13,536 nt of DNA from Gammaproteobacteria bacterium (GTDB taxonomy: Bacteria; Pseudomonadota; Gammaproteobacteria; Pseudomonadales; Oleiphilaceae): contig JAJUGC010000017.1 of the NCBI GenBank assembly GCA_029268325.1, positions 1 to 13,536 of the forward strand, given 5' to 3'. The notes under the pieces were generated by a model that ran no database searches, was not told where the DNA came from, and was given only the letters and a program-made list of their open reading frames with translations. The translations under genes were made by a program, and so were the position numbers. The stretch's first letter is position 1. Each line of letters starts with the position of its first letter. Shown here piece after piece: positions 6,099 through 12,610 of the stretch.

Positions 6099-7500
6099 AT
6101 GCCACCAATTCCCGAACAGCGAACGCAGGCCAGCCAGTGGTTGGGCCGCGTCACGTCTCCTTTGGTCAGCTTGGGCAACAGCCTCCGGGAGTCCAGAGTC
6201 TTCCAACCCAGCGGCATCTGCTTTCACGCAGAAGCCAGCCCCAAACATGGGCTTCCCTCCCATTTCCGCAACCTGGCCCACCGGCTCAGTGGGGATACCC
6301 TGGTCCGCTTGTCCGGAGGACTTTGGCAAGAAGAGCACCGGCTTTTGCCAGATGTGTTGAACTGCTCGATCCGCTTCAAGGCCTGCCCCCCCCCTGGAGG
6401 AGCCGACCGAGGACGCCCAGGATTTGGTCCTCCTCAGCACCCGCGCGCCCTGGGCGCTGGCCATCGACAGCCTCAAGACCAATCAGCACGACTTCCTGTT
6501 AAATGAGTATTACAGTTTGGCGCCCCTTGAAATTGACGGGCGCCAGAACATCAGCCTGCGCCTGATTCCCAACGTGGAACCCGGCCCAGGACAAACCCGA
6601 GAGGAGAAGATCCGTGCCGCAGTCAAGGCCGGCGATGTAGTGCTGGACTTGCAGATCCGGGAGAATGACCGGGGAACCGAGTGGAAACCCCTGTTGGAAA
6701 TCCGCCTAGAGCGGGAAGTGCAACTAGACTCGGAGAACCTCCATATCTGGCCATTCCGAGATGGCCAAGGGATCTGCCCCCAAGGATGGTTGGAGGTCCT
6801 GCGCCCGATCCCCGACATGCTGGATCGTCTGGCCAGCCAAACCGAAGGGAAGACTGAGCTTGCCTCTCACACGCCGGCTTCCCATGACAAGACGACCTCC
6901 CGCCAGGACTCCACCTCTCACCGGACAACCGGCCGCCTGGGCCAGGCTATTGCCGAAACCGCCGTCGAAATGGTGAACGGTCTCCAAGCCTCGTTGGAGA
7001 ACGCCAGACACCTTGCCAGCCAGGCCCGGGAGGCCGCAGATAGCCTGCTACGCAAGACCCTCCGCACGGCCCAAACCTCGGCGGCGGACGCGACCTTGCT
7101 GGCGGCTGCCAGTTCCGAAGCTGCGGAACAGACCATCCAGGAGGTCTCCGACAGAACCCGGCACACGGCCAAGGAATCTCTGCGAAAAACCCGCAAGGCG
7201 TCCCGCCAGACAGCCCAAAAAATGGTGGATCGCGCGGTGGATCTGGGAAATAGGACAGGAGAAGCCGTCGCGCAAACCTCTGCCGAAGTGCAAAAGACCG
7301 CCAAGGATACGGGCACCCAGGCCGGCAAGGCTGGCTCCCAGGTCGCCAAAGCAGCTGACGAGGCAACCCAGGATATCGGACAGCGCACCCAACAGGCGGC
7401 CGCCACCATCCGGGAAGAGGTCAAGGAGAGTGTCACCAAGTCCCGCAGGAGGCGGGGCAAGACACGGGCCAAATCAGAACAAACCACCAGACCTCATTAA
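6099..7500 (+). pseudogene. unrecognised protein with amphipathic helical tail, frameshifted at a C9 run
   Basis: One gene in two frames. The ATG at 6099 follows AGAGGA and reads to a run of nine C (6386-6394). With eight C the reading continues ...FKACPPLEEPTEDAQDLVLL... to the stop at 7500 and gives about 466 residues. As written, the first frame goes on out of phase to about 6506. The folded part (1-245) has conserved-looking stretches, for example LSGDTLVRLSGGLW, PDVLNCSIRF and TNQHDFLLNEYY; I do not recognise the family with certainty. A Ser/Thr/His-rich linker (about 247-279) leads to a long Ala/Thr/Gln/Lys-rich amphipathic helix region (280-466) of phasin- or LEA-like character, ending in a basic tail. 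There is no signal peptide or membrane segment. The break may be a true mutation, a phase-variation switch or a sequencing error. A stem-loop follows at 7535-7563. Confidence 0.65.
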
Positions 7501-7534
7501 AAACCCTCGAACAGGGAACTCCACGCGTCCTACC

Positions 7535-7563
7535 CGGCACTGCTCCCCAAGGGAGTAGTGCCG
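7535..7563 (+). terminator. strong stem-loop after the frameshifted gene
   Basis: CGGCACTGCTCCC (7535-7547) pairs with GGGAGTAGTGCCG (7551-7563) at 12 of 13 positions plus one G-T pair, around a 3-base loop. It starts 35 bases after the stop at 7500 and lies just before the promoter at 7584. There is no T tract, so termination is likely but not of the canonical intrinsic kind. Confidence 0.5.
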
Positions 7564-7583
7564 ACTGACGTCACCGGACAGGA

Positions 7584-7612
7584 TTGGCGCTGCCCCCAAC
7601 CCATGCTAGAGT
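7584..7612 (+). promoter_or_regulatory. candidate extended -10 promoter of the CaiB-like gene
   Basis: TTGGCG (7584-7589) and TAGAGT (7607-7612) are 17 bases apart, and TGC just before the -10 hexamer gives an extended -10 element. Transcription would begin near 7619, about 25 bases before the ATG at 7644. The promoter appears intact although the gene behind it is broken. Confidence 0.45.
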
Positions 7613-7643
7613 CGGGCCTCTGCCGATTGACAAGGATTTCCCC

Positions 7644-7790
7644 ATGAGCACCAAACCCCTTCACGGCGTCCGGATACTGGAACGTGGCACCCTGATGGCC
7701 GGCCCCTTTGCCTCTCGTCTGTTAGCCGAGTTTGACGCAGAGGTGATCAAGGTCGAATCCCCCGAAGGGGACGACCCTCTTCCTAGGATG
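7644..7790 (+). pseudogene. CaiB/BaiF CoA-transferase family, N-terminal fragment
   Basis: The ATG at 7644 follows AAGGA at normal spacing. It begins a typical CaiB/BaiF (family III CoA-transferase) N-terminus: PLHGVRILERGTLMAGPFAS, then LLAEFDAEVIKVESPEGDDP. These enzymes move CoA between organic acids. After about 49 residues (near 7790) the similarity ends and a stop follows at 7797-7799. A normal member has about 400 residues, and the catalytic Asp lies in the missing middle, so this fragment cannot be active. The other end of the same gene reappears at about 8664. The text between is unrelated and AT-richer, so the centre was replaced rather than simply cut out. Confidence 0.8.
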
Positions 7791-8188
7791 ACGATCTGAT
7801 TATGCTGATTGACAGAGAAACCCCAGTCTTTTCCTTTTATGGTAGAGGGCAGTTGCGATAGTGCATCTTCGTAAGCCACTTTCAAATCACCGGACGCCGC
7901 ACCTAGTTTAGTAGTGAACAATGTCGCGATCTCCTCGTATCGAGCATTAGCTACTTCAGGCGGATCATAAGGTCTGGTGTAAACTACGGGGGGTACCGTC
8001 AGGCATCTCAGGAAGGGCACTAAAGCTTTCTGAAGCCTTGTGGTGAATCACCGATGGGATGGGATGGCCTGAGCCAGCATGGATTTCACATCCTGATTAT
8101 CAGCTTTGCTGAAGCGAGCATTTCCATTTGAAAACATCGTCTTTTGTGCTGTATGAGCCTGTAGACTGCTTAAAGAATTTATTTTCAT
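7790..8188 (-). pseudogene. unidentified gene, frame broken twice and C-terminus lost
   Basis: The ATG at 8188 follows GGAGG at ideal spacing. The frame reads MKINSLSSLQAHTAQKTMFS and onward for 46 codons to a TGA at 8050-8048. Further along, the same frame encodes a natural-looking stretch (PPEVANARYEEIATLF, then GDLKVAYEDALSQLP, then KGKDWGFSVNQHNQIVI). The piece between makes best sense in another frame, as SESFSALPEMPDGTP. Two repeats explain this. Three tandem copies of GATGG lie at 8053-8067 and six G at 7988-7993. With one GATGG and one G fewer the whole reads as one protein of about 130 residues. The C-terminus is cut off at the junction with the CaiB fragment. I do not recognise the family. 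It may have arrived by horizontal transfer and decayed. Confidence 0.5.
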
Positions 8189-8227
8189 TGTTCCTCCAGC
8201 GGCTTGGGGTTCAATATCGTTATCGGC

Positions 8228-8364
8228 CTATTTATAAAAATAGTTTAGTAGAAGATCTCCAAATATCCTTGAACGCGTAGAAACCTAATTTCATCAATCT
8301 ATTACGGGGCGGTATGCAATCATACCAACCTTAATCAGCCTCTTTAGGGTGCCTAACCGAGGCA
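8228..8364. repeat. three short inverted repeats in the foreign-looking segment
   Basis: Three perfect small inverted repeats lie close together: CTATTT-ATAA-AAATAG (8228-8243), GGTATG-CAAT-CATACC (8311-8326) and TGCCT-AACCG-AGGCA (8350-8364). The first is about 40 bases upstream of the minus-strand start at 8188 and could be an operator or part of its promoter region. The others have no clear role. Such short arms can occur by chance. Confidence 0.3.
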
Positions 8365-8474
8365 TCCAGCAGTCCACTAATAGATAAGATGGCATTTCAT
8401 CAAAAGTGACGATACAAGCCTAAGCAAAATAAGCGCAAATTTATGGCAAAAGCGACAATGTGCAAATGGCTTAA

Positions 8475-8633
8475 AGATCACCTACTTGTAGCTGCCCCGA
8501 GGCAAACTCAGCATCTTTTCCCCACGCTCTGACTTTCTATGGTATGGACAAGACGGGGCTGAATCGTGCACATAATTGCTATACTTATGGACAACCGAAG
8601 GCGGCTGGAAAAATGTGGTTCAATCAGGCATAG
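8475..8633 (+). pseudogene. possible C-terminal remnant of an unidentified gene
   Basis: A stop-to-stop frame of about 52 residues with no start codon near its beginning. It contains the natural-looking text FPHALTFYGMDKTGLNRAHN, then YTYGQPKAAGKMWFNQA before a TAG. A short stretch from the ATG at 8443 (KWLKDHLLVAAP) lies in the neighbouring frame and would join it if one base were changed near 8497. It could be the end of a gene carried in with the segment. It could equally be chance open frame. No family is recognised. Confidence 0.25.
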
Positions 8634-8663
8634 AGCAATGTCCACAGATGGTCTTCTTACCTT

Positions 8664-8900
8664 TATATTGAAGACATGTTTCAGGACCCGCAGTTCTTAG
8701 CGCGCGAGATGTTTTTGAATGCCCACCTGCCCGACGGAACCCCGTTCAAGATGCCCGGTATCGTCCCGAAACTGTCAGACTCTCCTGGTTCCGCAGACTG
8801 GGTGGGGCCGGAACTTGGCGCCCATACCAACACCATTCTCAAGGAACTGGGCTACACCCAGGAGACCATCGAAGAGTTACGCAAGGAGAAGGTTATCTGA
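8664..8900 (+). pseudogene. CaiB/BaiF CoA-transferase family, C-terminal fragment
   Basis: From about 8664 the frame reads YIEDMFQDPQFLAREMFLNA, then FKMPGIVPKLSDSPG, then GAHTNTILKELGY and ends at the TGA at 8898-8900. This is the standard C-terminus of CaiB/BaiF CoA-transferases (DPQxxAR, the PGxxPKLS...PG segment and the GxHT helix), about 78 residues. It has the same strand and family as the N-terminal fragment at 7644-7790, so both are remains of one gene. No ribosome binding site supports separate translation from the ATG at 8676. About 270 central residues, including the catalytic Asp region, are missing. Confidence 0.8.
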
Positions 8901-9016
8901 GCAGCAGAATACGAGCCTTTGGCTTTTGCAGACATCCTTGACCCCGCCCAGGCAATGGCCCGTACGGTGCTTCCTTACGCCCTGAGCAAGTAGCTTGAGC
9001 CTGGATCAATTGGGTG

Positions 9017-9045
9017 TTTCTCAAATGAAAATGACAATCTATAAT
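9017..9045 (+). promoter_or_regulatory. candidate promoter of the pterin-protein/kinase operon
   Basis: A perfect TATAAT (9040-9045) is preceded at 17 bases by TTTCTC (9017-9022), a poor -35. Transcription would start near 9052. That leaves about 28 bases before the ATG at 9080. The weak -35 suggests that an activator or another sigma factor may be needed. Confidence 0.45.
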
Positions 9046-9079
9046 GTTTAACCCTCAAGGAGTACGTTAGAGAATCAAC

Positions 9080-9574
9080 ATGGTCAGTTGGCTTGCGCGG
9101 ATGCTTGCGCTGTTGTTTGCCGTTAACACAGCCATGGCGCTGGAAGCGCCACAGAAGGAAACCATCTTGGTGGTTTCCGGCAATATCGCCGTCACCAACG
9201 GTCCGGGAGTCGCCTACTTTGACTCCGATATGCTGGACCGGCTTCCCCAACACGAGTTTACAACCTCTACCCCCTGGTATTCCGAACCTCGGACCTTTCG
9301 GGGGCCACTGCTGCGGGATCTGCTGTCCCTGCTCAATGCGAGCGGCACCAGACTCTATATCACGGCCTTGAACGAATACCGTGCCCAGCTCCCCGTCTCC
9401 GACACCGCAAAATATGATGTCATCCTGGCCTGCAGGATCAATGGCCATCCCCTGCGCGTCCGGGATAGGGGGCCGACCTTCATCGTCTATCCGTTCGACC
9501 AGGATCCCGACCTCAAGAGCGAGACCTATTACAACCGCAGCGTGTGGCAGGTGAAGCGCATCCATGTCGAGTAA
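9080..9574 (+). CDS. secreted pterin-binding-like protein (sulfite-oxidase Moco-domain type)
   Basis: A 164-residue protein with a clear Sec signal peptide (about 1-21, ending AMA-LEAP). The mature part has the outline of the oxidoreductase molybdopterin-binding fold. A TPWYSEPRTFRGPLLRDLLS segment is followed by ALNEYRAQLPVSDTAKYDVI, then LACRINGHPLRVRDRGPTFI and VYPFDQD. The Cys that coordinates molybdenum in sulfite oxidases is not at the expected place, so ligand sensing is more likely than catalysis. The nearest kind I know is annotated 'putative pterin-binding protein' and often sits beside a sensor kinase. Here the gene overlaps the following hybrid kinase by 11 bases, so the two are surely co-expressed. 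It probably acts in the periplasm, presenting a signal to the kinase's sensor domain. The fold call is fairly safe; the ligand and role are inferred. Confidence 0.75.
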   Translation: MVSWLARMLALLFAVNTAMALEAPQKETILVVSGNIAVTNGPGVAYFDSDMLDRLPQHEFTTSTPWYSEPRTFRGPLLRDLLSLLNASGTRLYITALNEYRAQLPVSDTAKYDVILACRINGHPLRVRDRGPTFIVYPFDQDPDLKSETYYNRSVWQVKRIHVE

Positions 9575-11438
9575 ACCCAACTTCACCACCCGGGCTCAAC
9601 GCCCATGCCGGCGTGCGCTTCTTTCCGTTATCGCGGTTTTGCTGCTCAGCACCTTCAGTGGTCTGGGATGGGTCCAATACAAACAGTTCCACGAGATCCG
9701 CCGACTGGCCTCAGTCAGTGAAAATGGCCTAGTGTGGGGTTACTGGCAGCTCTTTACCGAGTACACCCGCCTCCAGCAGTCCCTTAGCCGTACCCTGCGG
9801 GCCCCCGCCATTACGGAAGAGGTCCTGGACAGCCTGCACCTTCGCTACGACATTTTCGCCAGTCGCGTACAGGTCATTGAACTCCATAGCAACCAATACC
9901 TGCTTGCCGGCCACCCGGCCCTTGCCACCTTGGACGAGCTCAAGGAGTTCGTCCGGCTGGCCGACTCCTGGCTGGGGCCCGACGCAGACCGGCCTCTGGA
10001 CACTGCCGCCCTGGCCCTGCTCCTCCAACAGCTGAAACCGATGGAAGAGCCCATCTTGGAGTTGGTACACGCCAGTAATGAGGCCGTCATCAAATTCAGT
10101 GATTACCAACGTAACACCATTCACCAGAAGACCTTGATCACCGCCAGTATTGCCACTGTGATGCTGCTGCTGATCATCCTCTTTACGTCGGTGACCATCC
10201 GCCAGATGCGGGAACTGGAAAAGCGGCGGGACGTCCTTGAGCAACTGGCAACCCATCTCACGAAAGCCCGGGAAACCGCGGAACGGGCCAACCAGGCAAA
10301 AAGTAACTTCCTGGCCAATATGAGCCACGAGATTCGCACCCCTCTCCATGGTGTGCTCGGCATGCTGGAACTGCTAAGCGGCACCAGGCTGGATCCAGTC
10401 CAACACGACTATGTAAGCACCACCCGGGATTCGGCGGAACACCTACTGGCGGTCCTGAACGACATCCTGGACTTCTCCAAGCTGGAGGCGGGAAAGATCG
10501 AGCTGGATGTGGTCGCCACCGACCTGCACCAGCTTCTGGACGAGCTGCACCGGGTCTTCAGTCGACAGGCCGAGGAAAAGCAGCTGGGGCTTTCACTGCA
10601 GTTGGCGGAGAACCTGCCCCAATGGGTGCGCCTGGATCCTGCCCGACTGCGTCAGATCCTGCTGAACCTGCTCAGCAATGCCATCAAGTTCACGGAACAA
10701 GGCTCCATCCAGATCCGCGCCTGCCTGGCACCCTCAGGATCCGGGTTGCCCTGGCTTCAGATTGCGGTCATCGACACCGGCATCGGCATGAGTGCTGATG
10801 TACTGTCCCGCCTGTTCCAGCGGTTCATGCAGGCAGCCCCCACCATCACCCGCCAACACGGGGGTACTGGGCTTGGCCTGGAAATTTCCCGGAATCTGGC
10901 CCGCCTGATGGGCGGCGATATCTTCGTGGCGAGCGAACTGGGCCAGGGCAGTTGCTTCACCCTCTCCGTTCCGGTCGAAGTCATCCCTGAGCGCCAACCG
11001 GAGCCGGCTCCCCTTCCGGCATGCCAAAAGCCTCGGCAATTGCGCGTGCTGGCTGTGGACGACAACCTGGTCAACCTGAAGGTTATTTCCGCCATGCTGA
11101 AGCGCCAGGGTCACCAGGTCACCACGGCGACTAACGGTAAGGAGGCCTTAGAACTGGTCCAGCAGCAGGCCTTTGACCTGATTTTGATGGATGGTCAAAT
11201 GCCCGAAATGAGCGGTATCGAGGCCACACAGCGGATTCGTGCCATGGCCCCCCCGTTTTGTGATATTCCCATTATCGCGGTCACGGGAGAAGCCCTTGCC
11301 GAGTCTCGGGCCCAGTACCTGAGAGCTGGCATGAATGAATACATTACCAAGCCCGTCAGCGCCGCCTCTCTGGAAAAGATACTGGCCCAGCTATTTCCCG
11401 CTCAGCCAGACGTCCCTCTCCAGCCAGCAAACGCATAA
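9564..11438 (+). CDS. hybrid sensor histidine kinase with C-terminal receiver domain
   Basis: A 624-residue inner-membrane kinase. Order: TM1 (about 18-38), a helical periplasmic sensor of about 150 residues, TM2 (about 190-212), a short linker helix, a HisKA domain with the phosphorylated His 255 (ANMSHEIRTP), a HATPase_c domain and a receiver domain. The ATPase shows the N box with Asn 372 (SNAIKF), G1 (DTGIGM, 404-409) and G2 (GGTGLGLE, 433-440). The receiver (about 493-612) has acidic VDDN, phosphoacceptor Asp 543 (LMDGQMPEM), Thr 574 and Lys 596. All catalytic residues are present. There is no Hpt domain and no separate response regulator nearby, so the phosphorelay partner is encoded elsewhere. 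The ATG at 9564 follows AGGTGA and overlaps the stop of the pterin-binding-like gene, which points to that protein as its periplasmic partner. Confidence 0.92.
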   Translation: MSSKPNFTTRAQRPCRRALLSVIAVLLLSTFSGLGWVQYKQFHEIRRLASVSENGLVWGYWQLFTEYTRLQQSLSRTLRAPAITEEVLDSLHLRYDIFASRVQVIELHSNQYLLAGHPALATLDELKEFVRLADSWLGPDADRPLDTAALALLLQQLKPMEEPILELVHASNEAVIKFSDYQRNTIHQKTLITASIATVMLLLIILFTSVTIRQMRELEKRRDVLEQLATHLTKARETAERANQAKSNFLANMSHEIRTPLHGVLGMLELLSGTRLDPVQHDYVSTTRDSAEHLLAVLNDILDFSKLEAGKIELDVVATDLHQLLDELHRVFSRQAEEKQLGLSLQLAENLPQWVRLDPARLRQILLNLLSNAIKFTEQGSIQIRACLAPSGSGLPWLQIAVIDTGIGMSADVLSRLFQRFMQAAPTITRQHGGTGLGLEISRNLARLMGGDIFVASELGQGSCFTLSVPVEVIPERQPEPAPLPACQKPRQLRVLAVDDNLVNLKVISAMLKRQGHQVTTATNGKEALELVQQQAFDLILMDGQMPEMSGIEATQRIRAMAPPFCDIPIIAVTGEALAESRAQYLRAGMNEYITKPVSAASLEKILAQLFPAQPDVPLQPANA

Positions 11439-11458
11439 AGCCCCGAGATCGGAAGCCC

Positions 11459-11971
11459 TCAGTGATAGGCGGGGGTGGTGTGTGGGGTTGAAACTTTCTG
11501 GGGCACGGTATCCCGTGCAATACCACGCATGGCACTGGGCGGCCGGCTCCAGCCACTGCGATCCCGATAGTCCCACTTCAGCGCCCGCGCCTGCCAGCTC
11601 TCGGCGCGCAGGAGCCGGGCACAATAAACATCCAAGGAGGTCACGCCCGCCACCATGCCAAGGGCCAAGGCCAGGCGGCCTCTATGGGGACTGCCAGGCT
11701 TTAGCTGGACCGCCAGTGTGCCCAAGTCCAGCAGATCGCCGACAATCCGCCCCTTGATCCAGGGAGCCGGTTCCGTCGCGGCCAGAATTCCCAACCCCAC
11801 CCCCAACTCCCGCAGGCCATAGGCTTGCAGTAGCCTTTCCTGGCCTTCCATGCCCAGGCTGCGGGCCAGGGTCTTCGGGGCCAGCAGCTCAGCCAGGCCC
11901 AGACCAATACTGAACAGGCCCAGGCCATTGGCCAGGCTCCGGCCCGACACTTTCTTGGCAGATGCTTTCAT
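11459..11971 (-). CDS. small uncharacterised membrane protein of the alcohol dehydrogenase/cyclase neighbourhood
   Basis: A protein of about 170 residues. The N-terminal part has two or three hydrophobic, Gly/Leu/Ala-rich helices (LANGLGLFSIGLGLAELLAP, GLRELGVGLGILAATEP, GRIVGDLLDLGTLAVQL, LALALGMVAGVTSLDVYCA). The C-terminus is a polar, basic tail. Similar segments (SRGLGxFSxGLGLAELLAP) occur in proteobacterial proteins annotated 'cyclase/dehydrase' and in small stand-alone membrane proteins near zinc alcohol dehydrogenases. The function is unknown. The ATG at 11971 follows GAGG at 7 bases. An in-frame ATG at 12025 lies inside the end of the upstream gene and has no better site. It begins 28 bases after the alcohol dehydrogenase remnant and was probably its operon partner, so its expression may be affected by the damage upstream. 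It converges on the kinase gene with a 20-base gap. Confidence 0.65.
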   Translation of the reverse strand: MKASAKKVSGRSLANGLGLFSIGLGLAELLAPKTLARSLGMEGQERLLQAYGLRELGVGLGILAATEPAPWIKGRIVGDLLDLGTLAVQLKPGSPHRGRLALALGMVAGVTSLDVYCARLLRAESWQARALKWDYRDRSGWSRPPSAMRGIARDTVPQKVSTPHTTPAYH

Positions 11972-11999
11972 AGGGATGCCTCGATGGACATGACGGACC

Positions 12000-12331
12000 T
12001 CAATGGAGCCTGGGCTTGAGGACAACCTTGACGCAACCGTCCTCTTTGTCGCGGAAGGTCTTATACATGTCCGGGCCCTGCTCCAGCGCCACGTTGTGGG
12101 TAATCACAAAGGAGGGATCGATCTGGCCTTCCAGAATCCGGTGCAGCAGCTCATCGGTCCAGCGATTGACGTGGGTTTGCCCGGCATGAAACCGTCGAAC
12201 AGATGCAAATCCGAGCCGCAGATGGCACAGGAAGTCACTTCGATAATGGCGTCCCCCGGGTCTTCAATGATCGGGTCCGGAACAGTGTCATAGCGGATAT
12301 CCTTCTTGCCGTGCCAACACAGTGCTCTCAT
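12000..12331 (-). pseudogene. zinc-dependent alcohol dehydrogenase with large internal deletion
   Basis: The ATG at 12331 begins MRALCWHGKKDIRYDTVPDP and runs through the catalytic-zinc segment AICGSDLHLFDGFMPG (about 51 residues), typical of the glutathione-independent formaldehyde dehydrogenase-like branch of medium-chain dehydrogenases. From about 12185 the text changes to the extreme C-terminus of the same family in another frame: QTHVNRWTDELLHRILEGQI, DPSFVITH, MYKTFRDKEDGCVKVVLKP, ending at the TGA at 12002-12000. A normal member has about 390 residues, so some 280 codons were lost, including the GHE zinc ligand and the whole NAD-binding domain. The join is out of frame, so the actual product would be about 75 residues and inactive. 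The small membrane protein gene downstream is intact. Confidence 0.85.
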
Positions 12332-12610
12332 CAGCCCCTACTCCTCTGGACCACTCTCAATCACCCCACGCCTTCCGGGGCTGCCTGAACTCTCCCAAAT
12401 TATGTGGTGACCCTATAGCCCCCTCAAGCAATGGCAGATGACGAAACATCCAGACTTTTAATACAGAACCTTATGTCTCGGTTTAAGAACAAAAAATTCA
12501 TTTTTGCTATTATTTGTAAAACACCCTTTCGCTATACAAAATACAGGTCTAGATATAATGTTCTGCATTTGCTCTTTCACAAGGCAAAGAACAATTTGAA
12601 GGAAGATGTC
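12332..12610. other. intergenic region between divergent genes, AT-rich right half
   Basis: No gene is seen. The left part carries the ribosome binding site (AGAGGAG) and upstream DNA of the dehydrogenase remnant. The part from about 12440 to 12600 is AT-rich and leads to the chemoreceptor gene. It includes a TATAAT hexamer at 12554-12559. A TCTAGA at 12549-12554 shares part of the GTCTAGA text seen at 128, perhaps by chance. I see no FliA-type (sigma28) promoter. Confidence 0.4.
12554..12559 (+). promoter_or_regulatory. candidate -10 box of the chemoreceptor gene
   Basis: A perfect TATAAT 52 bases upstream of the ATG at 12611. No convincing -35 box lies 16-18 bases before it. A typical flagellar sigma28 pattern is also missing. 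The leader would be about 45 bases. Confidence 0.35.

Larger units (their letters stand above)
7791..8663. other. foreign-looking segment replacing the middle of the CaiB-like gene
   Basis: About 870 bases lie between the two ends of the CaiB-like gene. The part beyond 8190 is visibly AT-richer than the flanks. It holds a broken minus-strand gene (7790-8188), a possible plus-strand C-terminal remnant ending at 8633 and three short inverted repeats. I found no transposase, no terminal inverted repeats and no target-site duplication at the borders, so it does not look like a simple insertion sequence. About 270 CaiB codons were lost in the same event or in later ones. Borders are good to roughly 15 bases. 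Confidence 0.6.

Noticed and set aside
6918..7487. Minus-strand open frame of 189 codons
   Set aside because: Opposite the Ala/Thr-rich helical tail; its Ala/Ser/Val/Arg-rich text is the expected mirror of that composition.
7661..7789. Extension of the minus-strand gene into the CaiB fragment
   Set aside because: This part of the frame is antisense to clear CaiB N-terminal coding text; the minus-strand gene's own C-terminus was lost at the junction.
8350..8364. Integron attC-like text GCCTAAC
   Set aside because: It fits RYYYAAC, but no GTTRRRY partner lies within a usual attC length downstream and no cassette structure is present.
9729..10349. Minus-strand open frame of 206 codons
   Set aside because: Opposite the sensor and HisKA part of the kinase; no motif of its own.
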